Positions 34,450 to 46,400 of a DNA stretch of 64,000 nt are shown here, piece after piece. Both the position numbers and the translations under genes were made by a program. Within the stretch, counting starts at the first letter, position 1, and every line of letters begins with the position of its first letter. Source of the stretch: Angiostrongylus vasorum (taxonomy: Eukaryota > Nematoda > Chromadorea > Rhabditida > Metastrongylidae). The notes below the pieces were generated by a model that worked only from the letters and a program-made list of their open reading frames with translations, was not told the DNA's origin and searched no databases. The DNA is taken from positions 62,001 to 126,000 of the forward strand of contig JADANN010000315.1 in assembly GCA_018806985.1 (NCBI GenBank), in the 5' to 3' direction.

Positions 34450-37400
34450 GTTAGTGTTATTTATTTCTTTCACATTTTCTTTATATTCTTCCCTTTACAT
34501 TTTGAATTTGGTGCTGAACCAAGATAATCTTTTTAATATAGCAGTTGGTGTTACACTTCCAGTATTAAAGTTTCCGTATTGTAAATTTTATAAAAACAAT
34601 GTAAATCAGATTTTAGATCAAAGAACTGTTTCAAATTCTGAACAATTGCTAAGGACTCAATCCTGAAATTCTCACAAACAACGAAAAAACACGCTAAATT
34701 GCAAAATCTTTATTTAGGAATAAAAAATTGATTAAATAATGACGGAATAATTATGTATTTACAAAAGTTTATTTAAATATTGCCAGCGTTACCATCCCAT
34801 TGGTGCTAATTAATGCTATTGTTAATGTTAAAATTATTCTAAATCATTGTTTTAAGTAAAATATTTATTTAAGGATAAAGGTTGGTTCGAATCATAAAGG
34901 ATTTATTGGGTGTCCTTAAATCTTAGTGAAAGCTGCGACATAAAACAGTATATCTGTGATACTTCATTTAATTGGGAATTCTGCCTTCAGTTTCACTTTT
35001 TTGTAAAAGCTGCGAACATATAAGTTTTACCGTCAAAGTGCTTTTCGACTGCAATAACTAATCTTGTTAGTCCATCAAGGCCAGGTTTGCGGCGTTTTTC
35101 CATCCTTCAAAAGTCATCAATCTGGAACAGATTCTGTTTTTTAATCGATGAATCCAACAGAATCACCTGTGTATTTGTTAACCATCAATAATATGAGCAG
35201 GCATCAACCACTGAGCTCTATGTGTACCTGTAGAGGCGGTACAAGGGGGCTCAAAAAAGCAATACATTTTTAACGGCTATAATGCAGTCTATTTTCACCG
35301 TTTTTACTACAGGTACAGGAACATGTAGCTCTCCGTGCTCTACGGTGGCATAGGTTTGCTCATATCTGAGCTTCCGAATGAGAATAGTGAGGTGTTTCTT
35401 TGCGTAGAAAAAATCTAGCGAGATACGAGCCCAATTGTAGATTGTTGTTTATGAGGCATAGGAATTCATGGAAATCTGTCAGCTACGACGAGGCAGTAAA
35501 ACATTACGGGTTGGACAGGATATACTAAAAACACTATAAACACACCAATAACTGTTTCAAGCATTTTTTCACTAGAAATAAAATTAAGTTTTAAATAAAC
35601 GCAGAATGTGAGCTTCAGTGAAAAAATACAATGTCCACTATGTAGTTCAGGCGCCGAGATTCAATGATGAATGATTTTTCTTTAAAATTTTGCTCAAAAG
35701 AGAAGTCAGTTCTCTAAATATTACTGTATTTAAGAATAAATTTCACTACTTTGTTGCCGTACACTTTTCAAGGATGAAAACTAGTTTTAGTGCTAATCGG
35801 TAGTTTGTCGTATGGCGATCATTAGGAGAAGATTCTAGTTTTGTTCGACTTACCGCAACCTTTTCTATGCACATCCATGACGAATCACCTGAAATTCGTT
35901 ATAGCAAGGTCATGTGGAGTATCCGGAATAAAAGGCATTACAAGCGACCGTGTACTTACCGTCCCAGTAAGGTTTATTAACGGTAGAAGATCAGCTCCTT
36001 GCCCTTTTCAAACCTTATTCACTTTATCATCCTTAAGAGTGTAGGTACATTTTTTCCATGGATACGTGCGTTAGTGTGCTTACGTGTATGTGAGTAGTAA
36101 CCTCCACGTCGATTTGGTCATAAACTTCTAGTCAATTAATTGAGATGTACATGGCGATGTCTCAAAATTCTCAGCAACAAATAAACACAGGCATACTCCT
36201 TAATAAGGCACGAGTTACCTTTTTCATCAAAGGCGGTAAATGACTCTAAAACGAAGCATAATATTTCTGTGTCGTTCGAGTGAGTGGAAGCGACTTGTAT
36301 GTCGGCACCAGGAGGAATGAATGAACGGCGATTAAAGAGACTTTGCTGCCCTCTACCCAAATTACATTATGGTTGATAAATCATTTCAAACAATAAACAG
36401 GTAACTAAGGTGAAGGCAATAATAAACAAATGGTAGAGGTGAACGCAATTAGATTACTGCGACCAATGTATTATATTTAAAGTTAGCTCTTCGTTCTCAT
36501 CTCATATAATAGGTTTTTGTGCACAGGGTAACATATATCGAAGTGCTTAGAAGTGCCCTGATTAAACAAATGTGGTTCTCAATTTGACCTCACCCTCCAG
36601 GAAAGCAAGCCACGCATCATTCTGAGCTCGAAAGATTTTAACCAGACTCGCCTTTGAGAATAAAAAACACTGACTCGATACACCGGTAATATGGTAGAAG
36701 TCATTATATAGACCAAATGCACTCAATTAGCTCTGTGATGTTTAGTGGTACAGAAATGGCGCCATTTTTTAAGAGGTCGATCAACACTGATATTCGTTAT
36801 CTGTTACGTATGGAAACTCCAACTTTAAGCTAGAAGGTTTAAAATACTGTCATTCTTCTTGAAGTAATCAGGCTAAGAATCCGTTACAATAAACATATTT
36901 CTACAAACACGGTCTAAGCTTACACACTGAATTACGCAGACGTTTGGATGGATCTCTGGATCCGATGCAGTCGTTGTGAATCTTCGTGGTTATTTTTTTG
37001 ATTAGCGAACGAAGTTGTTCGAATGTTTGAAGAAGTGGCAGCGGTGATAAATCACATAGGTAAAGCGGTATACCTAGAACTTCAATTACCCCAGTCGTTC
37101 AGTTTCTGGATAACCACTTTGAGAGCGCTCGTTTTCGATCAGAATAGCATAAGTACCGATGACCAATTGCAGCAGCACACGTTGCATTTCTTGTCGCACA
37201 CTAAATCTAACATCAGTTCTCTTCCGTAATGTTTTCGCCACTTGTAAAGCTGTTTTGGCAGACACTTCCACTTGACTACAAGGAGAAAAATTACTATGCT
37301 CTATTTCTTATAGAAATTTAGGCTCGTCGCGAAGTATTTTGGTCCTTCTTGTTTCCTCAACGATTGCGTAGAAAGTCGAAGCTCTTTCAGCAGAATCAAT

Positions 37401-40400
37401 TTCTGTAGCACATAAAACGAAGTAAAAACCGATAGTTTCCCCTTTTTTGTTTGGAGGGCACAAACTTCACAATGTCTATAGTTCGATTCGCGCTACAGAT
37501 AATGTTAGAATTTTTGGCTTTCGTCAAAGACTGATGCCTTTCCTAGTTAGATGTTGAATCAGTAGGCATAGATCTACCTTAGTCAACTTCTTGGAGTGCT
37601 CATCTTCAACAGGATGAGACCGCGACAGATTTTTTGGCAGGTTTAGGGTTTTTGTCTCAATTACCCATCATTTCAGAGTAACCGGCAGCTGATTCGAAAT
37701 GCTTACACAGTTTTACGCCCATTGCTTCAAACAAGAAATTTTCATGAATTTGCTTTCTATACTATTTCTGTGATAACAATTCAAAAAGAGAACAAAGTCC
37801 CACAAGAATCACATCGTTAACTACAAGTGGAGAGCGATCTTTGTTTTTTTAATGTCATGGATACAACAATTACAGATTAGGATTTACTCTAACCAAAAAA
37901 ATCAACGAAAGAAACCAATGAATTTTTTCATATTGAAAGATCTGATATTCTACGGTGGTCAATCGCAATGAAACCATAGCAGAAGGTCACTACAAGAAAG
38001 ACCGAAGGCTTTTATGTGTACATGTCGAACGATATATTTTCTTCACAGTAAATACTGCAACTATAAATGTAAACAACCGTAAAACTGTAACTTAACTCTA
38101 ATTCTACGGGACGAAACTGAAGACAATTCTGAAATGAGAGCTAAAATTTAGTTTCGTCGTTTTAGTTCCCTATAGAAACTAGAGCGGGCGCGTGTGGCGC
38201 AGTGGTCGGAGGTGCCCTGCAACACACACGTGGAATCTAAACTCGCGCATATGACTCACCAAGCCTTCCTTCCCTCCGGGGTCGGCAAGTTGGTACCAGA
38301 CTTGTTTGGGAGGATAACAGCACTGGCTCGATACATCGGTAGGCCACCGCGAATCATTGTAAAAGCCAGAAATGCATTCAATTACCTCCAAACGATGCTT
38401 AATGAAGTCGAACGCATGACGCATCCCTCAGAGACTGATCAACGTCGAAAACTTCATCTTTTTCATAGAAATTAGGAAGTTAGACACCATCTCTAATTTG
38501 CTAAAGATTAGGAACCTTGTAGAGTATAATTTCTGTTCATTTATTTCACTTTGGTGTACCCGGATTTTTGTGAAATTCTAGGTATCTGCGCTCGATAACA
38601 AACGTCTACATGGTCGGCTTATGTCTAGCCGACTTCATCTATCTCACCGATTTATCGCTTGTTGCCGCCACATCGCTAAATACGAAAAGCTGGCCATTTG
38701 GCTCAGTTTTATGTCATTTTTATCACGGTACAGAAACTACAGGTGAGTAGTATGCAATGTTCGAGTCGAAGAAAAAAGCGAGAAAAGCGAGAAAGACTCA
38801 TTTCATTCATTCATTTTTTCATTTGAATCATTTGCAGTGCAGTCATTTATTATTTCCACCAGTATTTCTTTTCTCCAGTGGTCGCCTTTTATTTTGCTAA
38901 GATCTGATCTGCTCCATAATCAGTAGGGTATAACAAGTCTCGCATCTCTCCGAGATCGGTAAACTGGTGTCAGATTTCTCTCGCAGAAGTTGCATTCAGT
39001 TCATGAAGGCTAGCGAATGACTGTGCTGAAGACCTGGGGACATCTTACCACAGCTAGTTTGCCATTCGATGTAGAATAGACTGGACCAACATTCAGCAAC
39101 ATTTATTAAGAAGGCGAACATCCCAAGTAGTGGCCAAAACCGCATTGACATTAGAAGACCTTCGCCAAGGATTGATGAGGCGATACGAATTGAATGAAAG
39201 AAGTGACAGGATCCATAAAATATGTGATGTAAGCTCATGTTAGATAAAAGATTTAATATTTGTCAATAGGACATTTGAGAGGACGGCCCTATTAGTGACC
39301 ATTACTATCAATGTGCTTCCGCAGTAATAACGTGACATGAGTAATAACGTGTGGGTGCGTGTGGCGCAATGGTTGGAGGCACCCTGTAACACACACGTGG
39401 AGTCGATCCTTGCGCCCGTGGTCCACGAAGCCTTCCACCCCTCTGGGCTAGACAAATTGGCACCATACTTGTCTGGGAGGATAGCAGCACTGGCTCGATG
39501 CATCAGTAGGCCACCCCGAGTCATTGTAAATGCCAGATATACATTCAATCACCTCCAAACGATGCTTGATGAAGTCGAATGCATGGCGCATCCCTCAGGG
39601 ATTGATCAACGCCGAGAGCTTTATTATAAAATTTATGACTATTCAGCGTCATTTGAAAGTAAATTTTTTATAAATACCAGAGGAGTATCCGACCATATTA
39701 TGCATGACACAACACTTATAAGAGCCTTTTCTTTGATAATTTAACATCTTCATTTTACTGTCGCGTAATGAGAACGTCGTGATGTGATCACTTCATTCAC
39801 GTGTCTCATTTATCGCACTATTAATGGGCAAGTTATTATCTTCAGAAAAGGTCCACATTAGGCTTTTTAAGTCGTACAATATTTCTTCCTCAATAGATTT
39901 ATTCGGCGGACCTTGCTACCTTCATATCACGAAAGACGTGATACTAATGTGAAGTATGCAGAACATCAGTGAGAAAAAAGACCATAACGTACACTTGAAT
40001 ACGACCTCAATATCTTTTAGACATCAGTCGTTTTTCATGTAATCCACTTCTTTAGAAAACAAAATTACCCGCACTGAGGTCACATTGGATAAGAAATGTG
40101 CATGTCTCAGTTTGAAAGATTGAGCAGAGATATGGGTCGAATCCATGCATAAATTATGACGCATTCCTTCCTTCCATTTATCTCTGAGTTTAGGAAATTT
40201 GTTAACATTCTAGATTGGATGCGCAACCTAAATTGATGCAATGTCATCTCATGTCATTTACAGGAAAATATGCGTCGGTGTTATTTGTCGTGCTACTGGC
40301 TGCAGATCGTTACTTGGCAATGTGTAAGACCGACATTTGTGCACGATTTAGGTAATCATACTCTTTAACGTTTGGTATAATTATTCACTGTTATTGTCTT

Positions 40401-43400
40401 TTTCACCACTCAGACGTCTTTTGAATATAATTCTGTTCCTTTCACGACTTCTTTTGCCATGTTTTTTCACGAATTTTCGTCACCATTCTCCTTGTCAGAC
40501 GTCAACGTTATCGAACACGTTGTGAACACTGTACAACTTCTACAAAGCTTAATGTACCTATTTTCAATCACCAAAGCTCTGGAGACTCTTTTTTTCGCTC
40601 TCCAGACTTTTTCGAAACGATAACTGCGAAACTATTTATGCCCTAACTCTTTTGCTAACTGCCGAATGAAACATCGTTGTTTAAATACCCATTAGGACTA
40701 CAATTCATATCTATCAAAAAAAAACACACACACAAAAATGGCCTCTTCGGGCGAAAATGTGCACGAAAAGAAACTCGGAAAACTGTCCTGATAAAAGTTC
40801 CTATATTTTTGCAATTTTTTCGTTCATTTTTCATTTTTTTAAATTTTTTTTTGCAGAAATTATCGCGTGGCGATGATTCTCAGCACATTCGCATGGGTGA
40901 CGGCAATAGTGTGCAGCCTACCTTTATATCTTTATGCGAAAGAGGTAAGAAAAGCATCATGTAACCTAATTGTAGGATTTTCTCTATTCGATTTGTTAGC
41001 AAAGTACATTTCCAGCAGATCATCGAACATTCATAGATGTTGTAGATGAAAATCGTGTATGTATGTGTGTTTGGCGATCATAACGTGATGCACTACAAAC
41101 TTACACTCACTGATAAACTTAAACTTGGGCAAACGATTATATGAATTTACAGGATATTTCGAAAAATTGTCAGCTATCGTTGTTTCATCTGCCCGCCGAG
41201 TGTGTCTTTATTTGAATATATTGTCTATGTCCTCATCCTTCCAACGGTTTACCGCCTTATCGTGGCTGGGAGGTTTTCCTGGCTGTCGGTCTGCGATGTA
41301 CAGCGGGGGGATTCGTCCCCCCTGGCAGCGTCTCCCGAGCTGAGAAGAAGTCTGGCGTTTCCATCAGGAAGCCTAGCTAAGAGCAAACCAATACCAGGAT
41401 CCACCATCGTCCTGGTATCAAAGTCGCATGGTGGTTAATCGCCCTCTGATCCACAAGGGCTGCGACTGCCTATGATGATGAAGACCTGGGGCATACTTTG
41501 GCCAGGCTGACTTCGGAATTCCAGGAACCACAATGGCTTAGCCAGCAAATCTCCCTAAAAATGGAGACTGTGCTGGGGCCAGTACAACCAGTGAAGACGG
41601 GCCATTCAAGTGTCAAGTGTCAAGTTTATATCCTCATGGCAAATTATGGACAGAGAAAGCAGAAAAGAATATGTAATTTACCAGTTTAGAAAAAAGTCAT
41701 TAAGGCCACATTTGGTGTACGACCAAAAGATACAAGTGGTGAACAGACGAACAGAACTTTTTGCCTCGTTCATTGGCCAAGCACTCCGGCAGCTCAGTGG
41801 TGAGTAATCGGCGGGGCAACGGGTGTAAACTGTAACACCAACTGAATGATAGAGCCATTTTTTTAGCAGAATATGTTGTTTTGATGGTAATATCTGTGAG
41901 TTTTACGTAACAATGGTGATGGAAGCCCAAAAGGCGCAAAAAAAAGTATATCATTCCTCTGTGAACAGGCATCATTTCAACAGTTTTCATTTTCGTGTCA
42001 TAATTGTGAAATGCTGCTTGTCAGTTGGACAGAGAAATATCCTATTGCACTCGAAATGCAAAAATGTGCTTTTGCATTAGTTCTGATGCTGCCTAGAATA
42101 TTTCTTTTGTTTAGATTTTTAGTTGTTCGTGCTCAAAAGGATTTCTAAGCAATGCCTTATGAAAATCAATGCCTATGGTTGGCACATCATAGCACCATGA
42201 TAGCTATTTAAATCTAATATGCGACCCAATTCTCCCATACATCCAAGCTCAGATTTCAGGTATATCACAACGTGTTCCGTGCTAATTTTTTATCATACCG
42301 GTGCTTGTTATTTTTTTACTGCTACTATAAGGTTTTTTTGCAAACTACGGGAAGCAGAAAAGGTTAGGAATATTGAAGTTGTACTCACTGAACTAAATAG
42401 ACCCCAGCGAAGATCATTTTATTAGGGTTCACGTCGTTTACATCGATCAGCTGCACGGGCACCATATCAACGAGTAACAAGAAGTGTTCAACGGGTCGTA
42501 CTCTTCCATCTTCTATGTTGGTAAGTTCGTATGCAATAGCTAATAAAGTGTAAAGCGTTTGACGTTGACCAATTCCTTAGGAAAGCTCCATGGGTCTGGA
42601 TCCATTAAGCGTCGTTAACGTAAACTGCATGTACACTAGGTCCATACTTTATTTGTGGAGACATATCGATATATCAAGTCACTGTCTTTATAATCTCGGA
42701 CAAATATCTGGCACCAACTAGCCGAACACGGAAGAGAGGAGGACTTGATGAGCCAAGTGCGCGAAATCGAATCAACAGGGAACCGTGTGTGAATTGGCAC
42801 GGCAGCTTTAACCACTACGCCACACGCGCTTCCACTCACATATACATGTATACGTATATATGTATATATATATATATACAAATATTTCTTAGCACCTGTC
42901 GTCCATTTTATAGTCAAGTGACTTCAGCGGTCGCCAGCAAATATTCCATCTCTTCCTGTCGCGTCAAATAGTAACCCAAGCCGTTCTACTAGCTCTACAG
43001 ACTAATTGAGACCCATATTCTACTGTTTTTGCGAAGACCTCTGACCATCGGGTCGGTGGTCTTCCTGCGGTACGTTTGAATGCCGAGAAATCCAGTCACT
43101 ACTGGCTCTTGCCCATCGGTTGTCATTCATATGCACTATGTGTCCGGCACACCTTATCCTCGCTAATTTAGCGTGCGGAACGGCGTCGCTGGTGTACGCT
43201 GGAATTTTGGATCATTTCCGTCAATAGCGTGATGTGTGATATTCCATGGCATCGTCTTTTTGACTTGTGTTCGACAACGCTGAATGATCCTTCACTCTGC
43301 TTACCCAGCGATCAAGTTTCTGACGCATACGTTAGGGCAGGAAGTACCGCTGAGTCGAAAAGGTGGGCGCAGGGTCGGGTGTTCTTTGTTCTCTTCACTA

Positions 43401-46400
43401 CATCTTCGATGCTCTTGAAATCTCCCCAAGCCACTCGTTTCCTTCTGCTCAACTCTGGAGCTAAGTCGTTTATCATATTGATTTCCCGACCTAGATAGAC
43501 ATAAAGCAGTCGGAAATATTCGTTCCGTTGAGCGAAATCTTGAAATCCGGGACACACGAAACTAATCCGTTGCTTATGAACATCGTTTTTGTGTGAACTA
43601 GTCGAAGACCAATCTTTTCACAAAGGTTATCCATAGTGTTATATTATAAAGACGATACCACCTGCAAAGCGAAAATGTTGTAGTTGCCAGCCATCAATTT
43701 TCACTTCTGTGTTTCTTCATTCTAGTATTCACATGTCATTCTAGAGGTGGCCGTCATTGTAGAATGGTCGCATTTCGGTTATGAAATCAAAGAACCTGTA
43801 TATATTGAGTGGAAATGCGCTGGCTCTCTAGGGCTTCCATGACTAGCTGAATCAAAAGTTTTCTTTAAATCGATGAAAGTGAGGCAGAGCGGTCTGTTGT
43901 AATCTCGCGACACTTCAGCAAGTCATATTATCGTGTGGGTGTAGTCCATATTAGTGAACCCTTCTCGAAAATTTGCTCACTCCCGTTGCTATACTTCCTC
44001 CAGTGCTCTGCCAATCCTGTTTAGCAATGACTCGAGTGAAAAGCTTGTAGACGACAGACAATAAGCAGATTGTGAGATTGTTACCGATATCGTGGAGATC
44101 ACGCTTATTGAACACTATCACGGTTTTGCTGTTCTTCCACTGGAACATTACATCCAGACAGGTAACGTATGTAGGAGCCAGTGTGTTTACGAGGACTGGC
44201 GGAAGGTTCTTCAGGTGTTCAGATCTTATCCTCTCTGGACCTGATGCTGTTCCCTTTTTTCACCGACGAAAGAGCATGTTGGATTTCGGAAGGGAGAACC
44301 GATGGTGCGACTTATCCATTCTCCCTTTATCTTATATGGGAGAAGGAGGACGTGGCTATTGAAGAGATCTGGGCGCTAATCATGAGTGTTTTTCCCCGTT
44401 GCCTTTCTGGAAGTTGTAACTTTTCCGTCTGGGCGTAGTAATGCAATCATCTTGGCTTTGTGTTTGGTGAAGCGCTTTGATCGGTTTTTGCGAATGCATT
44501 TCTCAGTCTTTGCAACTTCAACCATAACAGCTACTCTTCTCTTTTTAAGATCTTCTTTTTGTCACCTGTCTGCGTTCTTTTATGAGTTCGGGTGTTAGTT
44601 GACGGCTGCGTGTGGTTCGAGCGAGTTCACGTTGCCGTATCAGCTCGAGTGCTTTTGGAAACAGACGTCTCTTGGACACTTTCGAACTCTCAGCTTTGAT
44701 AGCGCTAACGTGAAGATGTTAAATGAACCGATTGTATTCTTCGTCGATGTTATCGATAACGGCATCTTCCCAACGGCTAACTAATGAATTGAATAAATCG
44801 CAGTTAATGTCGGCTTTGGGACTTCGTTTTTTTGAATTTAGGGGCTTTTTCTCCTTTCCACAAGAAACGGAATCTCGCACGAAAGAGGCGGTGGTCTGAT
44901 CCCGTGTTGAATTTTGGGACAACAGCGGCGTCGGCTAGGCAAGGCCTTCGATCTGCTGTGACGTTTTCTATTTCATTATGGTACTGTCCACTGGGAGACT
45001 CCCACATCCAGCGTTGAGAGTGAGGCTTCTGAAAATTCCGTGGGTTCCATGTGGCGTTCTTCAAACGTTCTTATATGTCCAGTCTTCACATTAAAATCAC
45101 CAACGATAACAGCAGTGACTGTATGGTCTTCTCTGCCTTCTCCATGTACATTCAAAACGATTCGACTTCGCCTTAGTCGTAGCTTGATGTGGGTGGGCTA
45201 GTTAGTTATTCGAATGAATCGATGGTCCTGGCTAAACATGTGCTGTCGTCAACGCCACCGACTCCTTTATTTTCCACTGTTCCGAAGAACAGTTACTATT
45301 TCTCTACGATGTCACTTACGCCGTTGAGTGTGGAGTTTTCTCGTCCCAGTCAGTCCGATGATCTCTTACCTTTTCTTTCTTGCCTGCATGATGAAGTCAG
45401 TGAGCGTGTATTATATGTACAAATCGTTGCTTTAATCCTTCGAGATTTGGCGACCTTAAGATTTTAGCTGCCTCGCCTTGCTCGTACTACCCAACGCTGC
45501 TGTTTCGGGGGGCTATTATGGGGTCAGAAAAATAAGGACTGTTTATTTTACTATGTTTAGCTTTTGGATACTCACATATCGCTTGCTCAGATTTAGACGT
45601 GGGGTCTCGATATACTCACGGATAGCTTGGCAGTCTCTTGCAGAGTAGACGGGGAGCTTATTTGTTGGAGTTGGCTCATATGCGCCCCTCATATACTTCC
45701 TTGTTACTTGATTGCAGGTTTTTTGGTCGAATTGACTGGTAGAATATAGTCCCAGTAAACGTGAGTACACCTATGTACGCATGCATTAATATTTCTTCGT
45801 AAACACAGAAGCTTTGTGCCAAATCGGGGAAGCAGAAACAAGTAGACCATCCTTGGATCCACCAACGTCTCAAATTTGCATATAGTCGCTTTTGCTTTGC
45901 GATTTCACCCCGTATGCTCGACATAGGGAAGCACCCAGACTTTTTGCAAATATCTCAGCATCACTATGGTTATATACATATACATTTTCTTATTTTCTTT
46001 TGTTTTATATAAACCGTCTTCACGTCTACTGCGCGGATTCCAGCACTTCTCAGATTCGATTCGTTTCCTCGCATCCACTGTCGACGAAGATCTTCCCAAC
46101 GTTTGACGTTTAGCTCGGTTGGCTGCTTGAGGATTTTTCATTTCATCTTTAATGTCGTAGAATGCTGGTCGAGCAATTCTCCTTGGAGTCCTGAGATAGC
46201 CGGGCTGGAGCGTTTCCAATTGGATTGCAGAGAATGGCTTTTTTTTCCCAGACAAGTCTGGTACCAATTTCCCGACCTCGGAGGGATGAGGGGGCTAGGT
46301 TGGCCAGAAGCGGAATCGAACTGGCACCAGGTTCCTGATGACGGACATCGCTTCCGCTGTGCTGCCCGCCCACTATACATATATATAAACTTCTTAAATA

